Shown here piece after piece: positions 8,928 through 17,983 of a stretch of DNA of 64,000 bases. The notes beneath the pieces are model-generated. The model worked only from the letters and a program-made list of their open reading frames with translations, searched no databases and was not told the origin of the DNA. The stretch is from an uncultured Ulvibacter sp. Its GTDB lineage: Bacteria > Bacteroidota > Bacteroidia > Flavobacteriales > Flavobacteriaceae. Both the position numbers and the translations under genes were made by a program. The stretch is taken from assembly GCA_938041335.1 (NCBI GenBank), contig CALIAF010000031.1:157231-221230 (forward strand), read 5' to 3'. Position 1 is the stretch's first letter. Each line of letters begins with the position of its first letter.

Positions 8928-10076
8928 TTAATACGTCGCGTAATCGGTGATCTCTAACCCGTAGCCTATCATCCCAACACGTTTAGTTTGTTGCGTATTT
9001 GTCATTAGTTTAATTTTATGAATCCCAAGATCGTGCAATATTTGAGCTCCAATACCAAAGTCTTTGGTATCCATTTTGATGCTTGGTGCTTTTGCTATCT
9101 GGTCATCTACTTGCACTTCACGTAAGGTCTTTAGCCTGTTTAATAAATTAAATGATTGTGCTTCTTGATTAATGAAAACCATTGCACCTTTCCCTTCTGT
9201 GTTAAGTGCGGCAAACATATCTTCCAGTTTTTTGTCCACACTATTTGTTAAGGTTCCAAGAATATCATTATTTACTAAGGTAGAGTTCATGCGCACCATC
9301 ACAGACTCTTCTGCATTCCATGTGCCTTTTGTCAGTGCAATGTGCACTTGATCATTAGTAGTCTGCTGATAAGCTCTTAATCGATACGCACCAAAGTTTG
9401 TGTTTATGGTAAAGTCTTCTTTCTTCTCTATCAGCGAGTCGTGTTCCATTCTATAAGCGACTAAAGCTTCAATACTTACTAATTTTAGATCAAACTTTTT
9501 TGCTACTTCGGCTAACTGTGGCAAGCGTGCCATCGTACCATCTTCATTTAAAATTTCTACGAGTATTCCAGTAGGTTGTAACCCCGCTAATCGTGCAAAA
9601 TCTATAGCAGCTTCTGTATGCCCAGTTCTGCGCAGCACACCGCCTTCTTTAGCGCGTAATGGGAATATATGTCCTGGTCTTCCTAAATCATTAGGTTTGG
9701 TGTCTTGATCAACTAATGCTTTTATAGTTTTTGCTCTATCGTGCACAGAAATCCCTGTGGTACAGCCGTGACCAATAAGATCTACAGAAACCGTAAACTG
9801 TGTATGGTGTAAAACGGTGTTGTTTTCTACCATCATGGTTAATTCTAGTTCTTTACAACGTTCTTCTGTTAATGGCGCACATATTAATCCACGACCGTGA
9901 GTGGCCATAAAGTTTATCATCTCTGGGGTTACCATTTCTGCGGCTGCGATAAAGTCGCCTTCATTCTCGCGATTTTCATCATCTACCACAATAATCACCT
10001 TGCCTTTTTTAATATCTGCAATGGCTTCTTCAATGGTATTTAGCTCAATTTGGGTACCGTTTACCGTCGTAATCAT
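8928..10076 (-). CDS. ribB: 3,4-dihydroxy-2-butanone 4-phosphate synthase with degenerate GTP cyclohydrolase II domain
   Basis: The 382-residue product has the RibBA layout. Residues about 5-205 form an intact DHBP synthase: VDDENRENEGDF (acidic Mg-binding loop), MATHGRGLICAPL, HGCTTGISVHDRA and RRTGHTEAAIDF. It makes the four-carbon riboflavin precursor from ribulose 5-phosphate. Residues about 210-382 follow the GTP cyclohydrolase II fold but lack the zinc-binding Cys cluster (GDxxxSxxCDC in active enzymes) and end with KLMTNTQQTKRVGMIGYGLEI. The second half is thus very probably catalytically dead and a separate ribA must exist elsewhere. It has its own -7 element upstream and is not fused to the lptF operon. 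Confidence 0.92.
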   Translation of the reverse strand: MITTVNGTQIELNTIEEAIADIKKGKVIIVVDDENRENEGDFIAAAEMVTPEMINFMATHGRGLICAPLTEERCKELELTMMVENNTVLHHTQFTVSVDLIGHGCTTGISVHDRAKTIKALVDQDTKPNDLGRPGHIFPLRAKEGGVLRRTGHTEAAIDFARLAGLQPTGILVEILNEDGTMARLPQLAEVAKKFDLKLVSIEALVAYRMEHDSLIEKKEDFTINTNFGAYRLRAYQQTTNDQVHIALTKGTWNAEESVMVRMNSTLVNNDILGTLTNSVDKKLEDMFAALNTEGKGAMVFINQEAQSFNLLNRLKTLREVQVDDQIAKAPSIKMDTKDFGIGAQILHDLGIHKIKLMTNTQQTKRVGMIGYGLEITDYATY

Positions 10077-10094
10077 AGTCTCGTTTTATGCGTG

Positions 10095-10102
10095 CAAAGA
10101 TA
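10095..10102 (-). promoter_or_regulatory. Putative -7 promoter element (TATCTTTG) for ribB
   Basis: The reverse strand reads TATCTTTG, an exact TAnnTTTG match, 18 bases before the ribB start, giving a short leader. No FMN riboswitch-like structure was recognised in the space before it. Confidence 0.5.
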
Positions 10103-10275
10103 CGAGATTACATGTGGAAATTGAAGCGTATTTTAGTAGTTCTTATTTTTACTTCGGAAATATTAAAAGGCTTGTAAATTTGAAGTTTAAAAAAACATAA
10201 GGGAATAAAAATAATAGTACATAGACTCATTTGATCCTATTGATTCTAAAGATAGAAAAGGAATCAAAGTGCCAA

Positions 10276-12279
10276 CTATTCTAACATCTGTAGCTGTTCT
10301 TTCATTTTGTTCTTATAGTAAAAGTGAAATAACACATAAATAATAGGTCCTAAGAAAAGAATTAAAACGCCAATCCACGTATCAGACTTCTTCCCAATTT
10401 GTTTTTCAAATCGATTAAAATTGAGAATTGCTTTTACCATAAATATATAAAAGAGCAATAGCACAATTAACCTGGATATCACAATAATGGTAGGTGAAAT
10501 TTCCATGAAGTTCGTAGCAAAATGCGATAACTTTAGAGCGATGAATATTAAAAACGAAAGAACATAAAATAATAATGAAACTCTAGAGTTTTTCAAAAAA
10601 CTCAAATAAGATGATTCTGCTTCTTTATAATTATAGTTTTTATCTTCTTCTAATCCATCTAACTTAGATTGGTCAAAACCATTATCTTTTAATCTTGTGG
10701 CGGCAGCCCGCTGCATCTCTTCATTAAAGTGATGTGCTTCTGGGTTTTTTACAATTTCAATAAGTTCTGTAATATTTTTAGAAAGCACGATAGTTTTCTC
10801 TTGCTGCGTCAATAGGGCAGCGTGATCTCCAATCAATATGGCAGCATCTTTTTCTTTTTTTCCGAAGAGGCGCGCTATCCGTTGTCCAAACTGGTCAAAA
10901 TCTACAATACCTTGATCTGTTGTAGCTCTATAGGTGAGCCAAATACTCAATGGAAGCATAATAAATGTGCTCAGCCACGTACCAATAAACGGATGGATAG
11001 ATCCGTCTTCTGCACTATTTTTAGCAAAGATGCCTAAAAAGTGATAGGTTAGAAATAGCACAACCGCTACAACCATTGGGAATCCCATCCCACCTTTACG
11101 AATAATGGCACCTAAAGGCGCTCCAATAAAGAACAAAATAATACAGGCGATGCCTAAAACAATTTTTTCATGCAAGGCAATCTCATATTTATTGAGCCTT
11201 CTCACTTTTCTTTTAGAATCTGTCTTTTTACCTATAGCCGCTTGTATGGTTCCATTGGCATTATTAACAGCCATGGCTATGATATCTGCTCGTTGATGAC
11301 CCGGAAAAACATCAAGAACAGAAGTAACCGTATCATTTACTGGAATACTTTTGGTCTTTTCGTCATTAAACTTTACGCTTCCTGTGCGATAATACATGTT
11401 TTCTGCAAATCGCTCTACATCCTTGGAGTATGCATCAGATAAAGAATCTATAGAAGATGAAAGCTCCCCAATATTATACATATTTTGATTACTAATATTA
11501 TTCTCTTGGTCTACATCTTGATTATTAAGTGCGGTCAAGTCAATGTTTAAAGTATACTCCTCAAAATAGGTTTTAACAAAAGGTTCTCGTTGTTGTTTTT
11601 TGTAATCTTTCTCTACCAATTCTTGATAGTCATATCCATTTCTTAAAATGAGACTAAGGGTATTACTCCCTTCTTCACTGGTAAGTTCTCCTTTTTCTGC
11701 AATGGTTACCATAAGGTTACTAGAAGGGCGCTTCATGTTCTTTCGGTGAATGATAACCCCTTTTAAAAATTCTCCATTTTCGCCAGACTTTTCATCTACC
11801 TTAATATTAATTTCTTCTCCTATCTGGTTAAACTGACCCTCTGCAATAACCATAGAAGGTTTAAACTGTTGAATATTTCGACGTAAGTTTTGCCATTTAT
11901 ACTCGGAGTATGGTATTACATTATTACTAAAGAAAAATGCCGTGATCCCTAGCAGAATAATAAAAACGGAGAGACTGCGCATAGCACGCTGTAATGAAAT
12001 TCCAGTGGACTTCATGGCAGCAAACTCATAGCGCTCAGCAAAGCCACCAAATACCATTAAGGAGGTCACTAAAATACTTAGTGGTAATACGAGTGTAACA
12101 ATACGTGGAGAGTAGAACCAAAGAAATTTTAAGATAATCCCAATGTCAAGATCCTTACCCGCTAGTTCAGAGATGTATAACCAAATACCTTGTAAGATAA
12201 ATATGAACATTAAAATAATGAAGACGCTAAAAAACGTCTTCAAAAAGCTAACTAATATGTATCTATCCAGTATTTTCAA
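10276..12279 (-). CDS. LptF/LptG-family lipopolysaccharide export permease
   Basis: The 667-residue inner-membrane protein begins MKILDRYILVSFLKTFF, the standard YjgP/YjgQ start. N-terminal transmembrane helices (about 12-32, 55-80 and 98-118) precede a periplasmic jellyroll-like domain (about 130-330). Three further helices lie at about 385-470. A C-terminal extension adds an acidic cytoplasmic stretch and three or four more helices (about 570-660); the extra part is seen in Bacteroidota members. It transports LPS from the inner membrane to the Lpt bridge together with LptB. It follows lolA by 12 bases, so ftsK, lolA and this gene form one operon. Which of LptF or LptG it corresponds to cannot be decided. 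Confidence 0.92.
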   Translation of the reverse strand: MKILDRYILVSFLKTFFSVFIILMFIFILQGIWLYISELAGKDLDIGIILKFLWFYSPRIVTLVLPLSILVTSLMVFGGFAERYEFAAMKSTGISLQRAMRSLSVFIILLGITAFFFSNNVIPYSEYKWQNLRRNIQQFKPSMVIAEGQFNQIGEEINIKVDEKSGENGEFLKGVIIHRKNMKRPSSNLMVTIAEKGELTSEEGSNTLSLILRNGYDYQELVEKDYKKQQREPFVKTYFEEYTLNIDLTALNNQDVDQENNISNQNMYNIGELSSSIDSLSDAYSKDVERFAENMYYRTGSVKFNDEKTKSIPVNDTVTSVLDVFPGHQRADIIAMAVNNANGTIQAAIGKKTDSKRKVRRLNKYEIALHEKIVLGIACIILFFIGAPLGAIIRKGGMGFPMVVAVVLFLTYHFLGIFAKNSAEDGSIHPFIGTWLSTFIMLPLSIWLTYRATTDQGIVDFDQFGQRIARLFGKKEKDAAILIGDHAALLTQQEKTIVLSKNITELIEIVKNPEAHHFNEEMQRAAATRLKDNGFDQSKLDGLEEDKNYNYKEAESSYLSFLKNSRVSLLFYVLSFLIFIALKLSHFATNFMEISPTIIVISRLIVLLLFYIFMVKAILNFNRFEKQIGKKSDTWIGVLILFLGPIIYVLFHFYYKNKMKEQLQMLE

Positions 12280-12291
12280 AAGAAAACGGGA

Positions 12292-12933
12292 CTAGTCTAA
12301 TCTATTGATATAGTAGCCCTCTTTTGTATATTTTGCTTCGTCAAAGGTAAACATCGTTTTTGACAATGGTAGGTTGGTTTTAAAAGAGTTTACGGTCAAG
12401 GTGTATTTTGTCCCTTGTGTATCCGTCTGGATTAACCTATAAATGTGCTTGGTCTGCACATCAACTCCAAGAAGAATGTTTTTTATCTCTGCATTCGGGT
12501 CAATAGGAATGAGCTTTATATATTGAATTTTGCGTCCCTTAACATTTTGAAGAATGTCCTTTTTAAAAGTGAATCCCTCTTCGTAGAAGGTCAGCATACT
12601 GGAAGGAGTAATCTCTTTATCATCTTCTGGGTTATATGCGGAGATGGTCACTTCTTCATCTTCTGGAACGATGGTGTAAATGTTTTTACCATCAAAGAGG
12701 CGTGATGTACCTAGCATATTAAGTACATATTTATCTCCAGCGAGTGTTACATTACCTTTGGTGTCTTGATTAACACCCTCTTTCTCATTCGAAAGATTGT
12801 ATTTAAATTCAATCTCAATATTATCATAAGATCTCACCTTCTGGGATACCTCATTTAACAATGATTTCATATCCTGTGCCTGTGCAAAGCTCACGCATAA
12901 AATGCTTACAAAAAGTACTATTAATTTTTTCAT
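12292..12933 (-). CDS. lolA: Outer-membrane lipoprotein carrier protein LolA
   Basis: The start is placed at the ATG before KKLIVLFVSILCVSFAQAQ, which gives a clean signal peptide and a 213-residue precursor. An upstream in-frame ATG would add 15 residues and overlap ftsK, so it is less likely. The mature part shows the LolA fold pattern: early EIEFKYNLSNE, GKNIYTIVPEDEEVTISAYNP, and the C-terminal TKYTLTVNSFKTNLPLSKTMFTFD. LolA ferries lipoproteins across the periplasm to the outer membrane, which suits a genome rich in surface lipoproteins. It sits between ftsK and lptF on the same strand, a layout common in Flavobacteriaceae. Confidence 0.9.
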   Translation of the reverse strand: MKKLIVLFVSILCVSFAQAQDMKSLLNEVSQKVRSYDNIEIEFKYNLSNEKEGVNQDTKGNVTLAGDKYVLNMLGTSRLFDGKNIYTIVPEDEEVTISAYNPEDDKEITPSSMLTFYEEGFTFKKDILQNVKGRKIQYIKLIPIDPNAEIKNILLGVDVQTKHIYRLIQTDTQGTKYTLTVNSFKTNLPLSKTMFTFDEAKYTKEGYYINRLD

Positions 12934-12970
12934 CTTTATTAATGTTCTTAATTCTGAAATAGTAAAAATT

Positions 12971-15328
12971 TTATTCATTATCTAGATGCAGTCTTAGTGC
13001 TTCTAGGGTTGGGACTAACACTTGCCTCGCTTTACTACCTTCAAAAGGTCCTACAATACCACCAGCTTCTAATTGATCAATAATTCTTCCAGCTCTGTTG
13101 TATCCTAATTTAAGTTTACGTTGCAATAAAGAAGCACTTCCTTGCTGAGCTATCACTAGCACTTCTGCCGCTTCTTTATAGAGTTTGTCTCGTTCATTTA
13201 TGTTATTATCAAGATGTGTGCCACCACCATCTTCACCTACGTATTCTGGTAATAAATATGCGTCAGGATATGCTTTTTGTGCACCAATAAAGTCTGTTAT
13301 GGCCTCTACTTCTGGGGTGTCTACAAATGCGCATTGCACTCTAGTAAGTTCGTTGCCAGAGGTATAAAGCATATCTCCACGTCCTATTAATTGGTCTGCA
13401 CCACCACTATCTAAAATGGTTCTAGAATCTATCTTACTCGTTACTCTAAATGCAATTCTCGCCGGGAAGTTCGCCTTTATGATACCCGTGATCACGTTTA
13501 CAGAAGGTCTTTGAGTTGCTACTATTAAATGAATCCCAATGGCCCGTGCAAGCTGCGCCAGTCTGGCAATTGGTGTTTCTACCTCTTTACCAGCGGTCAT
13601 TATTAAATCTGCAAATTCGTCAATGACTAAAACAATATACGGCAGGTATTTATGTCCATTTTCTGGATTTAATTTGCGTTGTTTAAATTTAGTGTTGTAT
13701 TCCTTAATGTTGCGCACCATGGCGTCTTTAAGTAAATCATACCGAGCGTCCATTTCAATACACAAGGAGTTAAGTGTATGAACCACTTTTGTAGTATCTG
13801 TAATGATGGCTTCTTCTGTGTCTGGTAATTTTGCGAGATAATGACGCTCTATTTTATTGAAAAGCGTTAATTCTACTTTTTTAGGATCTACTAGAACAAA
13901 CTTAACTTCTGCAGGATGTTTCTTATACAGCAGTGATGTCAGGATTGCATTAAGACCAACAGACTTTCCTTGTCCTGTAGCACCGGCCATTAAAAGGTGG
14001 GGCATTCTAGCAAGATCTACCACAAAAGTCTCGTTGCTAATGGTTTTACCTAGTGTAATGGGTAACTCCATCTCTGCGTTTTGAAACTTCGGTGATGCCA
14101 CCGCAGATCGCATAGATACAATTTTTGGGTCTTTATTAGGTACTTCAATACCAATGGTTCCACGACCCGGAATAGGAGCGATGATACGAATCCCTAATGC
14201 CGATAGTGACAGTGCAATGTCATCTTCAAGGTTCTTTATTTTTGAGATACGAACTCCAGCTTCTGGCACGATTTCATATAAGGTAACGGTTGGTCCAACC
14301 GTAGCCTTTATATTTGCAATCCCAATTTTATAATTGTTTAAGGTTTCAACAATCCTATTTTTGTTTTCCTCTAATTCTTCTTGATTGATTGTAATTCCTT
14401 GTCCTTTCGTATAGTCTTTTAAGAGATCTATGGTAGGGAATTTAAAATTACTCAATTCTAATGTTGGGTCAAATTGCCCAAAATCTTCTACTAGTTTATT
14501 ACTTAGTTTTTCTTCGACGGTTTCTTCTATTGGAGCTTCTACCTCCATAGCTACATCGTCTGTCTTAGTTTTAATTATAATTTTTTCAAGAGGTGGCTTA
14601 GGTGTCGTGACTTCTAAGGGTTGACTCACTGCAGTTTTAATAATGGGTTTTACCAGTGCATTTTCTTCTTTTATAGTCGCAGTTGTTGGTGTTGCGTTCC
14701 CCTCTTCATTATCATTAAAGTCTGAAACAATCTCGTCTTTTTTACTTTTAAAAGCTGCAGCTACTTTTTGCGGCGTTAGTTTTAATCTTAATACTAAATA
14801 AACAATCGCAAGAAACGTCATTACTAAGATGGCTCCAATAAGCCCTAAATAATCTTGCAGTAGATCATTTATTTCAAAACCTATCACTCCAGAGAGTAAT
14901 GAGTTCGTATTTGAAAAGAAACCAAAGAATACAGAAAGCCATATCATTAATAGCATTCCCCAGAACCAAAATTTCTTTAAGCCTTTTTTCGCATAATCAA
15001 AAAAGTAATAGATACCTGTAAGTGTCACAAGAGATGCCAGAATAAATGCTGCCACTCCAAAACCTTTGTATACAAAAAGGTCACCCAACCAACTACCCCC
15101 TTTACTGAGCCAGTTTTTTGTTATGGCCTCACGATCTCCAAGTACTGTAAGTTCACTTTGATCTGTCTGCCAAGAGAAAAAATAAGAAACAAATGAGAAT
15201 AGAAGGATAAGACCAAGCAATAGTAAAAAACTCCCTAACAGTATTTTTTGCTGCTTAGAGAGTGCCATCGTAATAGGTTTACGAGGAGTTTTTGTCTTAG
15301 TTGTTGTTTTCTTTTTTGCTTTCGCCAT
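12971..15328 (-). CDS. ftsK: DNA translocase FtsK
   Basis: The 785-residue protein has four N-terminal membrane helices (about 28-50, 78-98, 112-132 and 148-172) and a linker rich in Thr, Glu and Lys (about 185-290). The RecA-like motor domain carries Walker A GATGQGKSVGLN, Walker B YIVLVIDEFADL, and RLAQLARAIGIHLIVATQRPS. The C-terminal gamma winged-helix is seen as ASLLQRKLKLGYNRAGRIIDQLEAGGIVG. It pumps DNA at the septum and activates XerCD recombination at dif, so it links division with chromosome segregation. It is the first gene of ftsK-lolA-lptF and has a TATTTTTG element before the start. Confidence 0.97.
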   Translation of the reverse strand: MAKAKKKTTTKTKTPRKPITMALSKQQKILLGSFLLLLGLILLFSFVSYFFSWQTDQSELTVLGDREAITKNWLSKGGSWLGDLFVYKGFGVAAFILASLVTLTGIYYFFDYAKKGLKKFWFWGMLLMIWLSVFFGFFSNTNSLLSGVIGFEINDLLQDYLGLIGAILVMTFLAIVYLVLRLKLTPQKVAAAFKSKKDEIVSDFNDNEEGNATPTTATIKEENALVKPIIKTAVSQPLEVTTPKPPLEKIIIKTKTDDVAMEVEAPIEETVEEKLSNKLVEDFGQFDPTLELSNFKFPTIDLLKDYTKGQGITINQEELEENKNRIVETLNNYKIGIANIKATVGPTVTLYEIVPEAGVRISKIKNLEDDIALSLSALGIRIIAPIPGRGTIGIEVPNKDPKIVSMRSAVASPKFQNAEMELPITLGKTISNETFVVDLARMPHLLMAGATGQGKSVGLNAILTSLLYKKHPAEVKFVLVDPKKVELTLFNKIERHYLAKLPDTEEAIITDTTKVVHTLNSLCIEMDARYDLLKDAMVRNIKEYNTKFKQRKLNPENGHKYLPYIVLVIDEFADLIMTAGKEVETPIARLAQLARAIGIHLIVATQRPSVNVITGIIKANFPARIAFRVTSKIDSRTILDSGGADQLIGRGDMLYTSGNELTRVQCAFVDTPEVEAITDFIGAQKAYPDAYLLPEYVGEDGGGTHLDNNINERDKLYKEAAEVLVIAQQGSASLLQRKLKLGYNRAGRIIDQLEAGGIVGPFEGSKARQVLVPTLEALRLHLDNE

Positions 15329-15349
15329 TTAGCGTGATTTGTCTATTAA

Positions 15350-15357
15350 CAAAAATA
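15350..15357 (-). promoter_or_regulatory. Putative -7 promoter element (TATTTTTG) for the ftsK operon
   Basis: The reverse strand reads TATTTTTG, matching TAnnTTTG, 21 bases before the ftsK start and in the only gap between ftsK and the gene upstream of it. A -33 box is not evident. Confidence 0.4.
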
Positions 15358-15406
15358 CATATTTTGTAAACGTTAAGATTGGGTTTAGATTTTAAAATTT
15401 CTACAA

Positions 15407-17902
15407 TTAATTAACTAAAAGTTTTTTTGAGAATACAATCTCATTCTCGTCAGAGAGCCCATCAATAATGTATAGGCCACGGGATAAGGCGTCAATTAAT
15501 ATTGTGGACTGTAAGTTTTCAAAATCTGCAGGTTGCTCTAGTATAATTTGGCCTAAAAGATTTACAATGCGAATGGAAGTTGCCGCACAATCACAATAGA
15601 CGGTAGTTTCTATAGTTGCAGGATTAGGCACTATTAAAATTTCAGAAGGTCTAAGTACAACTCTTGGATTAACTTCTGCCCAAAACGATGCCCATGGGCG
15701 AGCTTGCTTAATGCTTAAATAGTTGTCACTCGTTATTTTATATTCGATATCCACAGCAAATGTATCATTACCAACTGCATCATATAAAATAGCAAACTCA
15801 TCGTGAATGGTAGTTAAGTATTCTCGAAGTTGGTTTCTGTAATTTTTATTTAATAAAAGTACGCCATTAGGTACTTGATTTGAATACCTGATTATGGTAT
15901 AATCATTTTCTGATTGCTCCATCTTATTTAATAATAACTCTTCTGGAATGGATTGAGCTTCTGGATTAGTGATAAGGTCTTCTCCTGCTTGCGTATTAAG
16001 ATAAAAAGTGTTCTCTGTATTGAAAATCGGGTCTGTACTAATACCTACTCCGTTCGCTTTTTCATCACTAAAATTGGGGTGACAGAGTATACCCATAGAA
16101 GCTTCAAAATGATTTACTCTATAATAATCTCGTGCGTCAAAGGCTCTAAAATTCCACATACTTGCATATACTTGTTTTATGGACTTAGAGATATGTCCTT
16201 CATCGGGGTGTTGCGTTTTTGAGCTATATAAGCCTGCACCACTAAATCCAGGTAAATCTTCATTATTCGTGCTGGATCTGCACCTAATTGAAGTTCCTGG
16301 AGGAAAACTACCATGCATACTTTGAAGTCGATCAAGCATCCATTGCGGCATTTCTCCATTTTTAATATCATCTCTTAATGTATCCAGCATGGCTAATCGG
16401 GTATCGAGATCGTTTATAAAATCTGGATTTTGAATCATCAAAGCTATCTGATTAAAAAACCCATTAAACTTCATGAACTCCTGATAAAAATAAAAGGGAA
16501 TTCCATAGCCATTTGGGATCGTTTGGTCTGGAAAACCAAAAGTTCTCATCGTAGCTACGTTCGCGCACTTGGCGCCAAAGCCATCAGACATATCAAATGT
16601 GATATCATCTAAGGGTATGATGGATTCGTAAGATAAATTTAAAGGAGGATGTTGTTCTTCTTGCGGTCTTAGACTTTCATGCCAAGCATTTACCTCTTCT
16701 AGCGTTGCTTCTCTAATAAAATATTGTTCTTGCGTTACTTTATAATATACATAGCGATCCACGAGAAGCTGCAATTCTTCTATATCTAAAGGGTTTTTTA
16801 TATAACTATTTGGAATATTATCTCGAATAGCCCGTAAATTAACGTGAGATAGCGGAGTTTGGGTAAATGATGAGATGATACCACCTACTCGCGGTAAATT
16901 ATTAGGGATGGCTTCATAAATCACAATATCTCGGGCTCCAGGCGTTTCTTCTAAGTCCATAACCCTTAACAGACCAAAACCTTGCGATTCATGCAATGCT
17001 AAATATTCAAGGTCTGCATATATTTCGTTTTCCTGTAAAATTTTCACTCTAGAATTGTCAAAAGCCTCTTGCTCTTCATAATAGTCTTCTTCGCTATTTT
17101 CGGTTATTAAGTATGTAAGGTTGTTCTTTAGAAATGGCATATTAGCTGCAAGTACTTCATTAGTTCTTTGTATTACCTCAAAAGGCTTTCCTAAGCCTTG
17201 GCTATAAGCAAAACTAAAAACTCCAGTATTGCCATTTTCTGCAATTACATTGGGATAGTAAATGATCTCACCATTAACGTGATCTTCTTGTGAAATATTT
17301 ATACCTATTGCATCATAAAATTGCCAGTGCAATGGATGTGTGTTTGTATTAATAAAGTAGATTTTTGGCTTTTCTGAAAGAACATCTATAATACCAAACT
17401 TTACAAATTCTCTATTATCTAAAAAAGGCGCCCAAGGTATTTCTACACCTTCTACAGACATTTCATTATAGACTCCTAAGTTTGTAAGATTGGTCAATCC
17501 ATTAATAATAGCCATCTCTGTGGCAGAATTAATGGGGCTTTGTAAAGGAGTGTTATTGAACTCTGAAATGTCATCCAAACCATCGATATCGGTATCATTT
17601 GGATTATTAATTGAATATTCTAATATTTTATAATGACTTTCTGGGTAGTTGTGAAGAGGCTCAGAAATGATCGTTGTACCTTCTTGTCCTATAGTCATAG
17701 AAGTGCTTTCGGTGAAGTCTGCGCCAGGATTATGTCTCACCTTTAGTATGTAGTAATGATTTGGTGTAGAAGCAACCTCTATAGAGACTTGTTCAAATTC
17801 ATTTATCGCAAAATTAAGAAAAGGTACTTCTTGACCAATTGCAATTGCGTTCAAACAAAGAAGAAGAATCGTTGCAATATATCTCAAGAGTAAAAGCTTC
17901 AT
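15407..17902 (-). CDS. Secreted PEP-synthase/glucan-dikinase-like protein with T9SS sorting domain
   Basis: The 831-residue product has a signal peptide (LRYIATILLLCLNAIAIGQ). A region with a calcium-binding-like DIDGLDDISEFNN stretch (about 95-115) precedes a phosphohistidine-domain motif TPLSHVNLRAIRDN (His353). An ATP-grasp domain follows (about 435-750: GFGAKCANVATMRTFG, SIRCRSSTNNEDLPGFSGAG, DIEYKI and IKQARPW). The C-terminus (about 755-831) is a T9SS type A sorting domain (IVPNPA, SIRIVNLLGQ, GLYIIDG, KKLLVN). The order His domain then ATP-grasp, and the LSHVxxRA motif, are closer to alpha-glucan water dikinases than to PEP synthase. Secretion of an ATP-dependent enzyme is odd. Its real substrate is unknown. 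It has its own -7 element and is read alone. Confidence 0.8.
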   Translation of the reverse strand: MKLLLLRYIATILLLCLNAIAIGQEVPFLNFAINEFEQVSIEVASTPNHYYILKVRHNPGADFTESTSMTIGQEGTTIISEPLHNYPESHYKILEYSINNPNDTDIDGLDDISEFNNTPLQSPINSATEMAIINGLTNLTNLGVYNEMSVEGVEIPWAPFLDNREFVKFGIIDVLSEKPKIYFINTNTHPLHWQFYDAIGINISQEDHVNGEIIYYPNVIAENGNTGVFSFAYSQGLGKPFEVIQRTNEVLAANMPFLKNNLTYLITENSEEDYYEEQEAFDNSRVKILQENEIYADLEYLALHESQGFGLLRVMDLEETPGARDIVIYEAIPNNLPRVGGIISSFTQTPLSHVNLRAIRDNIPNSYIKNPLDIEELQLLVDRYVYYKVTQEQYFIREATLEEVNAWHESLRPQEEQHPPLNLSYESIIPLDDITFDMSDGFGAKCANVATMRTFGFPDQTIPNGYGIPFYFYQEFMKFNGFFNQIALMIQNPDFINDLDTRLAMLDTLRDDIKNGEMPQWMLDRLQSMHGSFPPGTSIRCRSSTNNEDLPGFSGAGLYSSKTQHPDEGHISKSIKQVYASMWNFRAFDARDYYRVNHFEASMGILCHPNFSDEKANGVGISTDPIFNTENTFYLNTQAGEDLITNPEAQSIPEELLLNKMEQSENDYTIIRYSNQVPNGVLLLNKNYRNQLREYLTTIHDEFAILYDAVGNDTFAVDIEYKITSDNYLSIKQARPWASFWAEVNPRVVLRPSEILIVPNPATIETTVYCDCAATSIRIVNLLGQIILEQPADFENLQSTILIDALSRGLYIIDGLSDENEIVFSKKLLVN

Positions 17903-17930
17903 CTTTGATTTATTTATTACCTAAAGGTAC

Positions 17931-17938
17931 CAAAAATA
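17931..17938 (-). promoter_or_regulatory. Putative -7 promoter element (TATTTTTG) for the dikinase-like gene
   Basis: An exact TAnnTTTG match on the reverse strand, 28 bases before the start codon and inside the 81-base gap that separates this gene from the tpx-dgkA unit. Confidence 0.4.
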
Positions 17939-17983
17939 ATATCGAGACAAAACGCTTTAGTAAAAGTCAAATTTGCAACGAAA

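Noticed and set aside
10230..10260. Inverted repeat TTGATTC...GAATCAA after lptF, considered as a terminator
   Set aside because: The loop is 14 bases long and no T run follows in the direction of transcription.
12934..12978. Longer LolA start that overlaps the ftsK end
   Set aside because: It adds a non-signal leader before a clean signal peptide and overlaps the upstream gene; the internal ATG is better.
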